From positions 62,001 through 126,000 of the forward strand of contig NZ_CABVHU010000017.1 in NCBI RefSeq assembly GCF_902497855.1: a stretch of DNA of 64,000 nt. The letters run 5' to 3'. How positions within the stretch are numbered: the first letter of the stretch is position 1; every line of letters starts with the position of its first letter. The notes below the pieces were generated by a model that made no database searches, was not told the DNA's origin, and saw only the letters and a list, made by a program, of their open reading frames with translations. The position numbers and the translations under genes are program-made. Positions 8,961 to 16,990 of this stretch are shown piece after piece. The stretch is from Pseudomonas fluorescens. Its GTDB lineage: Bacteria > Pseudomonadota > Gammaproteobacteria > Pseudomonadales > Pseudomonadaceae.

Positions 8961-9187
8961 CTTAACCTCCTGTGCTTTTGTATTTTGAATTCAATATACA
9001 CCCATGGATTCGAATTCCAAGTACCGGAGAACTTCATCTCCATTCGATGGAATCTGTGGCGTCTCCCTCCTGCTCCACCCTCTGTTATCGGTTCAGCCGA
9101 TTCAAACCTGCGATTTATCGATTTGTGCCGGGGTCGATGGACCGCGAGCATGGGGTCACTTCCAACAACAAAAACAAAGGACCCGCC
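8961..9187. promoter_or_regulatory. Divergent promoter region, malic enzyme / truncated dehydrogenase
   Basis: A 227-bp gap containing two small palindromes, TTGAATTCAA (about 8984-8993) and GGATTCGAATTCC (about 9006-9018). No gene was seen in it. Assignment as a promoter region rests only on its position. Confidence 0.35.
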
Positions 9188-9679
9188 ATGATTGCCCGAT
9201 TCCATAACCCCGTTGATACCCGTTTTGGCTGGGGCAGCCTTCAAGAGCTCGCCTCCCTCACCGAACACCAGGCCGTGGCCCTCGTGACCTTTCCCGAAGC
9301 GCGCGCCCTGGGGTTGGTGGATCGCCTCCAGGACCTGCTCGGCGACCGCCTGGTCTACGTGATCGAGGATGTCCAGCCTAACCCGGATGTGGCGCACCTG
9401 CGGGGTACGTATGAGCGCTTCTGGCAAGAGGCCGGCGAATGCCACGCGGTCATCGCCGTCGGCGGCGGCAGCGCCATCGATACCGCCAAGGCGTTGATCG
9501 TGGGCACCGAGTCGAGCCGTTTCGACGAATTGCTCTCGCTCAGCCAGGTATCACGATCCAATGACCAGCGACGATCTGTAAATTTGAACAAGCAAATATC
9601 GAGCTCGGTATCAATGATGTGCGGCGAATACACCCAGTGGCTATTACCCGCCTTCCAAACCGTTGCCTCAACACGATAA
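9188..9679 (+). pseudogene. Truncated iron-containing alcohol dehydrogenase (phosphonoacetaldehyde-reductase-like)
   Basis: From the ATG after AAAGGA, the protein reads as the N-terminal domain of a group III Fe-dependent alcohol dehydrogenase: RFHNPVDTRFGWGSLQELA, then the NAD-binding GGGSAIDTAKALI near residue 95. Family similarity ends near residue 118 (about 9535-9545), where the frame runs into unrelated sequence that is antisense to another gene fragment and stops at 9679. A normal member is about 380 residues and carries three metal-binding histidines, all absent here. The gene has lost two thirds of its length through a deletion or rearrangement and cannot encode the active enzyme. 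Confidence 0.75.
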
Positions 9680-9720
9680 CGCCCCCCGGGAGACAGTGAC
9701 AAAACTTCAATTTCATCCAT
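9541..9720 (-). pseudogene. 5' fragment of an unrecognised gene, abutting the broken dehydrogenase
   Basis: Read on the minus strand from ATG 9720, about 60 residues look like genuine protein (EIEVLSLSPGGRYRVEA, HWVYSPHIIDTE, FTDRRWSLDRDTW). They then run into antisense of the dehydrogenase fragment with no natural end. I do not recognise the family. The two 5' gene ends meeting head to head imply loss of the intervening DNA. No transposase or terminal repeat is visible at the junction. Confidence 0.5.
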
Positions 9721-9786
9721 AAACAACCCTCGAACGCGGTCCATTGAACGGGCCGGGGTTTTCTTTTTTTGGCGCCGCTGCTCGGT

Positions 9787-10224
9787 CTATCCGCCTACTC
9801 CCCTTGCGACAGCCCTGAAGCCCAGGCTTTGATTGAATCGCAACAGATAACCATCCGGATCCAGCACCAGAAAATTAAGCTCTCCATGCTCGCGCTGATT
9901 ATCCCGATACCAGCACTCTTCAATGGGCCTGTGCAATTCCACTCGTGCATTCGCAAGGGCCTTGGCCAAAACCTGGATATCAGTGCAGCGGATCGAAAGG
10001 TTCATCCCTCGGCCATAGGGAGATTCCAGAGGGCCAACCCGCCATGGCGACGTTTGCCGGTCATCCTCTTCCAGCATCAATTGGCTGCCTTGAAACGACA
10101 GGAAAGCGAATTTGTGTTCAGGCCTTTCGTATTCAATCTGAAAGCCCAGTATCCGGCAGTAAAACGCCAGGCTTCGTTGCAGGTCAGAGACGATCATCTC
10201 TGGAACCAATGCATTCATCTTCAT
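9787..10224 (-). CDS. VOC family protein (glyoxalase/bleomycin resistance/dioxygenase superfamily)
   Basis: 145 residues with the paired beta-alpha-beta-beta-beta pattern of the vicinal oxygen chelate fold: PEMIVSDLQRSLAFYCRILGF at the N-terminus and ELNFLVLDPDGYLLRFNQS at the C-terminus. The start MKMNALVPEM has AAGGAG eight bases upstream; the longer frame to 10374 would cross the Nudix gene promoter. The lineage resembles bleomycin-resistance-like proteins. Substrate and metal are unknown. It is divergent from a Nudix hydrolase. Confidence 0.8.
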   Translation of the reverse strand: MKMNALVPEMIVSDLQRSLAFYCRILGFQIEYERPEHKFAFLSFQGSQLMLEEDDRQTSPWRVGPLESPYGRGMNLSIRCTDIQVLAKALANARVELHRPIEECWYRDNQREHGELNFLVLDPDGYLLRFNQSLGFRAVARGVGG

Positions 10225-10376
10225 GAAGGGACTCCTTGTCGTTGTAGAACACCTCTGGCAGCAATACGTTGTCGCTCCCTGCCGGGGCCGGTTGTACCAT
10301 GATTGATGCGCAGGTGCCTTACCGATCACCGCCACTTCCAAACGGACTTGTCCGATACCGCAAAGGAGTTCCACCG

Positions 10377-10823
10377 TTGTCCGAATACCGCATCCGCCCC
10401 CTCGCCCTCTGTATCTTTCATCATCACGGCAAGATCCTGGTCAACCAGTTCCACGACAACGAAAACCAACGAACCCTCTTCCGCCCCATCGGTGGAGGTA
10501 TCGAGTTTGGCGAAAGAAGTGCTGATGCCATTGTCAGGGAAGTGCAGGAGGAGCTGGGCTTGTCGATTCATGGCGTTCGCCTGCTGGGCACTCTGGAAAG
10601 CCTCTTCACCTATGCCGGCAAGCCGGGGCACGAAATCGTTCAGGTTTATGATGCTACATTCGATGACGAACTCGTCTACCAAACAAAAGAACTGGCAGGT
10701 CACGAAAGCGACGGGGCATCGTTCACCGCCAGATGGTGCGACAGCACGGATTTCAGCCCCGCCTCCCCTCTGGTACCTGAGGGCCTTCAGGATCTGCTCA
10801 AAACGCTGTCGCTACTTGAGTAG
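10377..10823 (+). CDS. NUDIX hydrolase
   Basis: 148 residues with a perfect Nudix box, GGGIEFGERSADAIVREVQE followed by ELGL (G-x5-E-x7-REVQEELGL). It hydrolyses a nucleoside diphosphate linked to another group; the substrate cannot be told. I choose the TTG at 10377 because AAAGGAG sits eight bases before it and the domain starts directly after (EYRIRPLALCIF). An earlier ATG at 10299 has no good ribosome site. It converges on the membrane protein gene with only eight bases between the stops. Confidence 0.85.
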   Translation: MSEYRIRPLALCIFHHHGKILVNQFHDNENQRTLFRPIGGGIEFGERSADAIVREVQEELGLSIHGVRLLGTLESLFTYAGKPGHEIVQVYDATFDDELVYQTKELAGHESDGASFTARWCDSTDFSPASPLVPEGLQDLLKTLSLLE

Positions 10824-10831
10824 GACAATCC

Positions 10832-11743
10832 TCAGACCAGAACCTGAGCCCCCTGCCCCCGCGCCGCCTCTTCAACCTCAAGAACCGCATCCAGCGTATT
10901 GAGGAACAGATCATGACTCAAAATCCCGGTACCCACCGTCGACAACACCGCATTCCCAGTCTCATCCTTGATCACCACCGTCTCAGACCACGCACTCAAA
11001 TCCACCGTACGCAAAGCCGACATCGGCACCTTGCGCCCCTCCACCTCCAGATAACTGCGCGTCACCAGAATCGGCTGAGTCGATACATCTAGGAACTTGC
11101 CACTCATCCGCTTGCCCCAGACCGCACCGTTACCCAAATACTTGAAGGTCACCGAACCGCCCGCTGCAAGCGTATCCAGCACCAGCGGCAGACGTGCACG
11201 GACATGCAGCTCGCGCACCTTCTGCTGGAAGTCTTGAAAGCCCTTGAGCGATTCAATGACCCGATGAAAAGGCTCATTGGCATTGCGCCGATAGGCCAGG
11301 TTGGTAATCAGCCCGGAGATCGCCGTTTGCCCGGAACTGAACAGGTAAAGGTCCTCGATCTCGGCAAAAGGAACGTACTCCTTCGTCGCCCCGTTGATGT
11401 GAGTGATGCCCTGTTCATAGACTTCATAACTGGCCTGGCGCTGACGCTTGTGCCACAGATGGATGCCAAACAGGACCACAGCGATGACGGCCAGGAACGC
11501 ACTGGCGGCATAGATCAGCACCTGCGGACTGGAGAAATTTAGCGTCATGCCACGGCTCGTCGTCAGGCTGGCAGATCCGGTATTGCCGACGGGCAGAATC
11601 GCGCCCAGGTACAACACGAAACCTGCCAGACCCAACATGACTAAACCGAAAATCAGGGTGAAAACCAGAAAGCCCTTGCCGTGACGGTAGGTTGCAATCA
11701 ATTCGCCGGTGGCCGGCGTAGACGCAGATGGGGACTGTTGCAT
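10832..11743 (-). CDS. Hypothetical membrane protein with two transmembrane helices
   Basis: 303 residues that I do not assign to a known family. Two hydrophobic helices, about residues 26-50 (LVFTLIFGLVMLGLAGFVLY) and 74-95 (VLIYAASAFLAVIAVVLFGI), are separated by about 25 polar residues. A cytoplasmic region of about 200 residues follows, rich in beta-strand-like segments that resemble a duplicated PH-like fold (YEVYEQGITHI, VPFAEIEDLYLF, then RSYLEVEGRKVPMSALRTVD). It is a single-gene unit convergent with the Nudix gene. Confidence 0.6.
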   Translation of the reverse strand: MQQSPSASTPATGELIATYRHGKGFLVFTLIFGLVMLGLAGFVLYLGAILPVGNTGSASLTTSRGMTLNFSSPQVLIYAASAFLAVIAVVLFGIHLWHKRQRQASYEVYEQGITHINGATKEYVPFAEIEDLYLFSSGQTAISGLITNLAYRRNANEPFHRVIESLKGFQDFQQKVRELHVRARLPLVLDTLAAGGSVTFKYLGNGAVWGKRMSGKFLDVSTQPILVTRSYLEVEGRKVPMSALRTVDLSAWSETVVIKDETGNAVLSTVGTGILSHDLFLNTLDAVLEVEEAARGQGAQVLV

Positions 11744-12015
11744 GAGGTTCTTGCTTCCTTGTAAGAGTGACAGAAGGCGCGCCGAATCCAGGCTGGCCTC
11801 GCCGATGAAACCGGCGCCGGTTGAGGTTATTGCTGACTGGGGGTCCAGTCATCCCGTGGGGTGGGAATTGGTTTGAGTGTGGCTGGGGGGAAATCGTTCA
11901 GAAAGTGCTTCTGTGGGGTCGATTGAAGCCAGTCGTGCCGGGCAGCAATCGGCAAAAAAAGCAGTCGTTTTGCGCCAGACGCTGTCTTAACAGCGGGTAG
12001 GCCAAGGGGGACACC
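11744..12015. promoter_or_regulatory. Divergent intergenic region, membrane protein / hydrolase
   Basis: 272 bp between opposed starts. No coding sequence, RNA gene or convincing operator was seen. Confidence 0.25.
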
Positions 12016-12777
12016 ATGACAACGCGCACATTAACCATTGAAGACTTGCAGTTGAACGTTTCAATCCGCGGCCAAGGCTCACCGCTGCTCTTGCTCAACG
12101 GCCTGGGTGGTTTGATCCGTACCTTCGATCCCCTGCGCGATGAACTGGTGGACTACAGGACCATCACACTGGACGTGCCCGGGGTCGGCAAGTCGCAAAT
12201 GCCCCGCTGGCCAATGCGCCTGCCGCGCCATGCCGACCTGATCGCCGAGATGCTCAAGCAATTGGGAATCGAACAGATCGATGTATTCGGCCTCAGTTGG
12301 GGCGGTGCGTTGGCGCAAGAATTCGCCCTGCGTTACCCGGGCAGGGTGCGCCGGCTGATCCTCGCGGCGACCTCGGCCGGTCCGGCGATGCTGGTGAAGC
12401 CCGCCGACATCCTGGATTTTTTTGGCAGGCGTAAAAGCGCCAGCCTGCGCAAGCAAGAAGGCTCGCGCCATTCGATACAGACACTACTGCGCTTCGGTAT
12501 GGTGAACCGCATGCTCACGGTCAACCCGCTAACTTATTACCACCAACTCACCGCGTTGGTCGGCTGGACCAGCCTGCTGCGGCTGTTTCGACTGCACCAG
12601 CGCACGCTGATCCTCACCGGCGACCGCGACACCCTGGTGCGGCTATACAACGCGCACATCCTGCGCCGCGCCATTCGCCGTGCCGAACTGCACGTCCTGC
12701 AGGGCGAGGGGCATTTTTTCGTGGTGACCAGCGCCAGGCGAACCGCCGAAGCGATACGCGAATTTCTTTGCCAGTAG
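12016..12777 (+). CDS. Alpha/beta hydrolase, poly(3-hydroxyalkanoate) depolymerase-like
   Basis: A 253-residue single-domain alpha/beta hydrolase with oxyanion segment LLLNGLGG (residues 26-33), nucleophile elbow GLSWGG with Ser94, acid in LTGDRDTLV near 202 and the histidine in GEGHFF near 235. The 'LSWGGALAQEFA' elbow and the 'GVGKS' segment resemble intracellular PHA depolymerase PhaZ of pseudomonads, but it is about 30 residues shorter and not beside pha genes, so it is probably a paralogue. GGGGGGA lies before the ATG. Confidence 0.75.
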   Translation: MTTRTLTIEDLQLNVSIRGQGSPLLLLNGLGGLIRTFDPLRDELVDYRTITLDVPGVGKSQMPRWPMRLPRHADLIAEMLKQLGIEQIDVFGLSWGGALAQEFALRYPGRVRRLILAATSAGPAMLVKPADILDFFGRRKSASLRKQEGSRHSIQTLLRFGMVNRMLTVNPLTYYHQLTALVGWTSLLRLFRLHQRTLILTGDRDTLVRLYNAHILRRAIRRAELHVLQGEGHFFVVTSARRTAEAIREFLCQ

Positions 12778-12817
12778 CGCGGCGTGACAGCTATCGAAGG
12801 CACCAAAGCCTGAGGAA

Positions 12818-12838
12818 GCTAGGGCGTAAAGCCCTAGC
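12818..12838. terminator. Hairpin between the hydrolase and the lysine-rich protein gene
   Basis: GCTAGGGC and GCCCTAGC pair around GTAAA between two convergent genes. There is no strong T-run on either side, so termination is weakly supported. Confidence 0.45.
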
Positions 12839-12850
12839 AGACAGCAGGTA

Positions 12851-13090
12851 TCACTTTTTCTTTTTCGCCGGCTTTTCTGACTTGTCTGATTTCTTGGCCT
12901 TTTCCGGCTTGCTATCAGCTTTTTTTGCGGATTTCTTTGGTTCGGCATCTTTTTTCTTGTCTTTCTTTTCGGAAGATTTCGAAAGAGCCGAGGCCGCCGC
13001 TGATTTCTTTGCCGATGATGACTTTTTGTCTTTCAAATCCTTGCTGGCTTTCGAAGCGTCACCTTTGCTTTTCTTCTCGTCTTTAGCCAC
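12851..13090 (-). CDS. Small lysine/serine/alanine-rich basic protein
   Basis: About 79 residues composed almost wholly of Lys, Ser, Ala, Asp and Glu, ending in KKKK. Segments such as KKSAKKADSKPEKAKKSDKS recall histone H1-like tails of bacterial nucleoid proteins (AlgP, Hc1). The likely start is GTG at 13090 (MAKDEKKSKGD) with GAGAGG eight bases upstream; another GTG at 13099 would add three residues. The gene is A-rich on its coding strand, unlike its neighbours. It is intrinsically disordered by composition; DNA or RNA binding is an inference. A chance open frame is unlikely given the ribosome site and the uniform composition. Confidence 0.6.
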   Translation of the reverse strand: MAKDEKKSKGDASKASKDLKDKKSSSAKKSAAASALSKSSEKKDKKKDAEPKKSAKKADSKPEKAKKSDKSEKPAKKKK

Positions 13091-13546
13091 GTTGCCCACC
13101 TCTCGGAGTATGCCGGTATTGGCAAATTGCCTGTGGGATTATCCACATGCTGATCATTAGGCGAGCGCGTCTAAAAGCGGTTCAAATTTTCTTGATGCGT
13201 CGAGATAGGCACTTGTTTAAACGCCCTACAACTTACTTCCTGAAAGCTACAAGACCTTGCGCCGTTGCCTACGGGTACGCCAGAATCCGCCGGCTTGTGC
13301 GCCTCTGCCCCCCTCGGTAACTTGATTCGTGTCACTGCCCATCAGTGATCGGGTTTAGCAGCTCGTGGTTTTCCGGTGAAGTGCACAAGCTCTTTCAGTC
13401 AGGCATTGCCTGCACTCGATGGTAGCTGTGCGCAGGGCGCCTTCGGGCGCGCCGGTTTGCTGGATCCCCGGTCTGCTAACCTGCGTACAGCTGCCTCCCT
13501 CTCGTTTAGCAGCAGGAGGGGCGGCACTCCATTGAGGATCCCGCAA
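13091..13546 (+). ncRNA. Long structured leader region upstream of the DUF6124 gene
   Basis: No protein gene was seen in this 456-base gap. The part 13340-13546 looks structured. A UUCG-capped hairpin GCGCC-TTCG-GGCGC occupies 13437-13450, AGGC-ATT-GCCT lies at 13411-13421, and CTGCTAAC at 13473-13480 can pair with GTTTAGCAG at 13504-13512. The word GTTTAGCA occurs twice (13353, 13504). This may be a 5' untranslated regulatory leader or a small RNA; there is no match to a known riboswitch that I can name. Confidence 0.4.
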
Positions 13547-13906
13547 ATGGTAAAGCCTTCACCCAATCCCCCGGACACAGATCCGACATCCCCCTATAAA
13601 CCCGATTCAAACAAACTCAACGAAGCCGCCGAACGCGCCCTCGATTTCCACTTCCCCTCGACTGCCGACATCAAAGCCACGCCGCGTACACCCAGCACTC
13701 TGTTTACCGTCGACCCGCAGGCTTCGACCGAAACCCTCGTGGTTTATCTGGTCGAAACGCTGGCCTCGGTCGATGTGATGGTCCATCACCTGGTGGATCA
13801 TCTGGACGGTGGTTCGCGCAACGCCCTGCTGGGCATTTCCAACAACATCATGCTGGCGGAAATCACCGCGAACCGGGTGCTGGATCAGATCGATCCGCAC
13901 GCGTAG
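13547..13906 (+). CDS. DUF6124 (formerly DUF3077) family small protein
   Basis: 119 residues matching the Pseudomonas-restricted family that begins MxKxTPNPPxT. Here it reads KPSPNPPDTDPTSPY, LNEAAERALDFHF, then TPSTLFTVDPQASTETL and a C-terminal helical part ending RVLDQIDPHA. The function is unknown. The ATG at 13547 has GAGG nine bases upstream; longer frames would include the structured leader. Members occur in several copies per genome, which makes the leader shared among copies worth testing. It sits between unrelated single genes. Confidence 0.8.
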   Translation: MVKPSPNPPDTDPTSPYKPDSNKLNEAAERALDFHFPSTADIKATPRTPSTLFTVDPQASTETLVVYLVETLASVDVMVHHLVDHLDGGSRNALLGISNNIMLAEITANRVLDQIDPHA

Positions 13907-13973
13907 GCGAACGAGTCAGCGACACAGGCTGTGCAGCGGTCTCTTTCTTTGGAGACCGCACTTCAGCAACTGG

Positions 13974-14432
13974 TCATTCCAATAACGAAACCAGTCGCGG
14001 CTCAATCGAACCCTCAAGCACCTCAAGCAGCGCCAGCGTTACCGGCAGCTTGAACCTGCGCCGCCCCGCGCTGCCTGGATTGAGGTACAGCCGCTCACCA
14101 CGCCATTCAATGCGTGGCTTATGCGAATGGCCGGTGATCACCAGCTTTATCCCGGCATCCAGCGCCGCCGGCACATCGGCAATGTCATGCACCAGCAAGC
14201 TCTGCCAGCCATTCAGATCAAAACGCAGCTGGTCGGCAAGACTCTCTGCCCAAGCCGCGCCCAGGTCATTGTTCCCGCGTACTACGTGCAGCGGGGCAAT
14301 GGACGCCAGTTGATCGAGGATCTCGGGTTTTCCGATGTCGCCGGCGTGGATGATCCGTTCACAACCTTCCAGGGCAGCGAGGGCTTCGGCGCGGAGCAAG
14401 CCATGGGTATCGGAGATGACGCCAACTTTCAT
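13974..14432 (-). CDS. Metallophosphoesterase, YfcE/MJ0936 family phosphodiesterase
   Basis: 152 residues with the full calcineurin-like metal set: ISDTHG (residues 6-11), HAGDIG (about 30-35), RGNND (about 52-56), LLVHD (about 80-84) and ITGHSH near 104. It is likely a cytoplasmic Mn-dependent phosphodiesterase of broad specificity; the physiological substrate is unknown. The ATG at 14432 is the only sensible start because the motif begins at residue 4. It is divergent from a secreted protein gene. Confidence 0.88.
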   Translation of the reverse strand: MKVGVISDTHGLLRAEALAALEGCERIIHAGDIGKPEILDQLASIAPLHVVRGNNDLGAAWAESLADQLRFDLNGWQSLLVHDIADVPAALDAGIKLVITGHSHKPRIEWRGERLYLNPGSAGRRRFKLPVTLALLEVLEGSIEPRLVSLLE

Positions 14433-14534
14433 TCAGGGCTCCACAGCGGGCTCAAGCCAATCGGATCTTCTGCATGATCCTCGGTTTCGGGCACACTTGC
14501 AGGATCATTCAGGGATCCACTAAAAGGAATTACG

Positions 14535-15116
14535 ATGCGATCGTTCAGCCGCAAGCTAGTCATGTTGTGTTTAGTCTTCTCGGTTCAAGGCGTTGCAGCG
14601 GTTCAGGCAGCAACGGAGCCGCCGACAAGCGAGGCAAGTACTCCGCAGAGGATTTCCGTGCTCGCGGGCAAACTGAGTTACACATTGCCGCAAGGTTATG
14701 TCGAACGCGAGTTGCCTGAGCTGGATGCGAAGGCCAGAGCCCAAGGCGTGACAGGCACGATGTACGTCAATGCCGCGCAAAAACGCATGGTGGTGGTGAC
14801 GGAGACCCCGGTTGCGGAAGGATCGATTGCGGGGGATAACGATGAGGAGTTTCTGCTGGGATTGGCAAACGGCACCATCAGCAAGCATGAAAGCGGTTAC
14901 AAGGACTTCAGGATTCTGCGTGACAAAGAGGTGGTCAAGAAGAACGGTCTTGGCATTCTCGAGATTGACGCCTACGGAACACTGGGCAACGATCAGCTCC
15001 TCAACACCACGCTATTGGCGGCCTCTGGAACGACGGCCGCTTATATTCACTTGATCTCACCCCGCGACACTCGCAAGACCCATATTGCATTGATCAAGGC
15101 GATCATTGGTGAATGA
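14535..15116 (+). CDS. Secreted hypothetical protein
   Basis: 193 residues with a clear Sec signal peptide (basic MRSFSRKL, hydrophobic VMLCLVFSVQGVAAV, cleavage probably after VQA at about residue 25). The mature part of about 165 residues begins with a stretch like SVLAGKLSYTLPQGYVERE, typical of small periplasmic proteins with a DUF-type mixed alpha/beta fold. I do not recognise the family. AAAGGAA lies nine bases upstream of the ATG. There is no lipobox cysteine, so the product is probably a soluble periplasmic protein. Confidence 0.65.
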   Translation: MRSFSRKLVMLCLVFSVQGVAAVQAATEPPTSEASTPQRISVLAGKLSYTLPQGYVERELPELDAKARAQGVTGTMYVNAAQKRMVVVTETPVAEGSIAGDNDEEFLLGLANGTISKHESGYKDFRILRDKEVVKKNGLGILEIDAYGTLGNDQLLNTTLLAASGTTAAYIHLISPRDTRKTHIALIKAIIGE

Positions 15117-15240
15117 CTGGACCAGTCGCTCCTGCCCACTCGATAACCCCGTGACGCGGCAATATGGGATGGGTGAAAGTGGCGTTGACGGAGACCACCC
15201 GCTTTTCCGACGCACAACCTGTCCTTTTGGAATGACTGAT

Positions 15241-15267
15241 TAATCTTTAACTCATTGCAGCCGATGC
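15241..15267 (+). promoter_or_regulatory. Candidate FliA (sigma-28) promoter for the Aer-type receptor
   Basis: TAATCTTT, exactly 11 bases, then GCCGATGC: 6 of 8 matches to each half of the TAAAGTTT-N11-GCCGATAA consensus, ending 29 bases before the ATG. Chemoreceptor genes are commonly in the flagellar sigma regulon, which supports it. Confidence 0.55.
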
Positions 15268-15296
15268 CCCTAGCTTAGGGCATAGGAGCAGTACAG

Positions 15297-16862
15297 ATGA
15301 GAAACAACCAACCGGTTACGCAGCGCGAGGTTGCCCTTGGACCTCAACAAAAACTCATCTCGACAACGGATGCACGGGGCGTCATCACGTATTGCAATGA
15401 CGACTTCGTTGATATCAGCGGTTTCAACAAATCCGACCTGATCGGCGCGCCTCAGAACATCGTTCGTCACCCCGACGTACCCTCCGCGATCTTTGCCCAT
15501 ATGTGGGGCGCGCTCAAGCTGGGCAAGCCGTGGATGGGCATCGTCAAGAACCGCTCCAAAAACGGCGACCACTACTGGGTCAACGCCTACGTCACGCCGA
15601 TTTTCGAAGGTCGTGAGGTCGTTGGCTATGAATCGGTCAGGGTCAAGCCGACGGCCGAGCAGATCCGCCGCGCCGAAGCCCTCTATAAACGCATCAGTCT
15701 TGGAAAATCCGCCGTCCCGGGCAGCGATCAATGGCAACCCGCCCTGCTCGCCTGGTTGCCTGTTGTGACGATCGGGTTGGTGGGAACGCTGGGCGGCATG
15801 TACCTCAGCGCGCCTGTGGCTTTCATTTTGGCTGTCGGGGTATCGATTCCCATCGGGTTGCTTGTGTCCCGCAGGCAAAACCGAGGGGCGCTGCATCTGC
15901 TGGAAATGGCTGAGGCCTCTACCTCCGACTCGTTACTGGCCAAAATGTACAGCGATGAACGCGGTTCTCAGGCACGCCTCGAAACGGCGTTCGTCAGTCA
16001 GGCGTCTCGGCTCAAGACCTGCCTCACCCGGCTGCAAGACACGGCAGAGCAACTGACCAGCCTGGCTGGGAGATCCGATGGCCTCGCCGCCGATAGCGCC
16101 CGTGGACTGGACCGCCAACGAATCGAGACCGAGCAGGTGTCGGCCGCAGTCAATCAAATGGCGGCCACCACGCAGGAGGTTGCCAGCCACGTCCAGCGCA
16201 CTGCCGACGCCACTCAAGAAGCCAATGTGCTGACCGGACGTGGGCGCGAGGTGGCCCGGGACACTCGAGACGCCATTCAGCGCCTCTCCGTCGTGGTGGG
16301 CGAGACAGGGTTGACCGTGGCGCAGCTGGCCAAGGACAGCAATGAAATCGGGACGGTGGTGGATGTCATCAAAGGCATTGCCGATCAAACCAACCTGCTG
16401 GCGCTGAACGCAGCCATCGAAGCCGCGCGCGCGGGCGACATGGGTCGAGGCTTCGCGGTAGTCGCTGATGAAGTGCGTCAGCTGGCACAGCGCACGACTC
16501 AGTCCACGATCCAGATCCATAACCTAATTTCCAAGTTGCAGGTCTCATCCAGCAACGCGGTTAAGACCATGGAAAGCGGCCATCGACAGGCTGAAGAAGG
16601 CGTGGCGTGGGTGCTTGAGGCAGATAAGGCATTAGTCGGTATCAGTGAGGCCGTCGCGAACATCACGGACATGACCACCCAGATTGCCGCTGCGACCGAA
16701 GAGCAAACCGCCGTGGCCGAGGAAATCAGCCGCAATATCACGACCATTGCCAATCTGGCGGATCAAACATCTGAACAAGCCAGGCATTCGGCGGAGCTGA
16801 GCAAGGAATTAACCCAGACCGCTAAAACCCAGTATTCATTGGTCGAGCGATTTAACCGATAA
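15297..16862 (+). CDS. aer: Methyl-accepting chemotaxis protein with PAS domain (aerotaxis receptor Aer type)
   Basis: 521 residues. The N-terminal PAS domain (about 15-115) carries the Aer FAD-domain signatures YCNDDFVDISGF, NIVRHPDVP and WMGIVKNRSKNGDHYWVNAY. A hydrophobic hairpin at about 145-185 anchors it in the membrane without a periplasmic domain. The C-terminal signalling coiled coil has the conserved tip IKGIADQTNLLALNAAIEAA and ADEVRQLAQRT. It should report redox or oxygen state to CheA through CheW. A candidate sigma-28 promoter precedes it and a terminator follows, so it is a single-gene unit. Confidence 0.9.
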   Translation: MRNNQPVTQREVALGPQQKLISTTDARGVITYCNDDFVDISGFNKSDLIGAPQNIVRHPDVPSAIFAHMWGALKLGKPWMGIVKNRSKNGDHYWVNAYVTPIFEGREVVGYESVRVKPTAEQIRRAEALYKRISLGKSAVPGSDQWQPALLAWLPVVTIGLVGTLGGMYLSAPVAFILAVGVSIPIGLLVSRRQNRGALHLLEMAEASTSDSLLAKMYSDERGSQARLETAFVSQASRLKTCLTRLQDTAEQLTSLAGRSDGLAADSARGLDRQRIETEQVSAAVNQMAATTQEVASHVQRTADATQEANVLTGRGREVARDTRDAIQRLSVVVGETGLTVAQLAKDSNEIGTVVDVIKGIADQTNLLALNAAIEAARAGDMGRGFAVVADEVRQLAQRTTQSTIQIHNLISKLQVSSSNAVKTMESGHRQAEEGVAWVLEADKALVGISEAVANITDMTTQIAAATEEQTAVAEEISRNITTIANLADQTSEQARHSAELSKELTQTAKTQYSLVERFNR

Positions 16863-16882
16863 CCCATCAACTTTCTTAAAAA

Positions 16883-16904
16883 AAAGCCCGCTCCTGCGGG
16901 CTTT
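16883..16904 (+). terminator. Terminator after aer
   Basis: AAAGCCCG and CGGGCTTT pair around a six-base loop, followed by AAATTTTG, twenty bases after the aer stop. Confidence 0.8.
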
Positions 16905-16990
16905 AAATTTTGGGCAAATCGATACCAAACCCCAATCCTCCGGACTGAGGTTAAAATACCCGAGGTTCCCTTCCCTGAGGATGACAAGAC

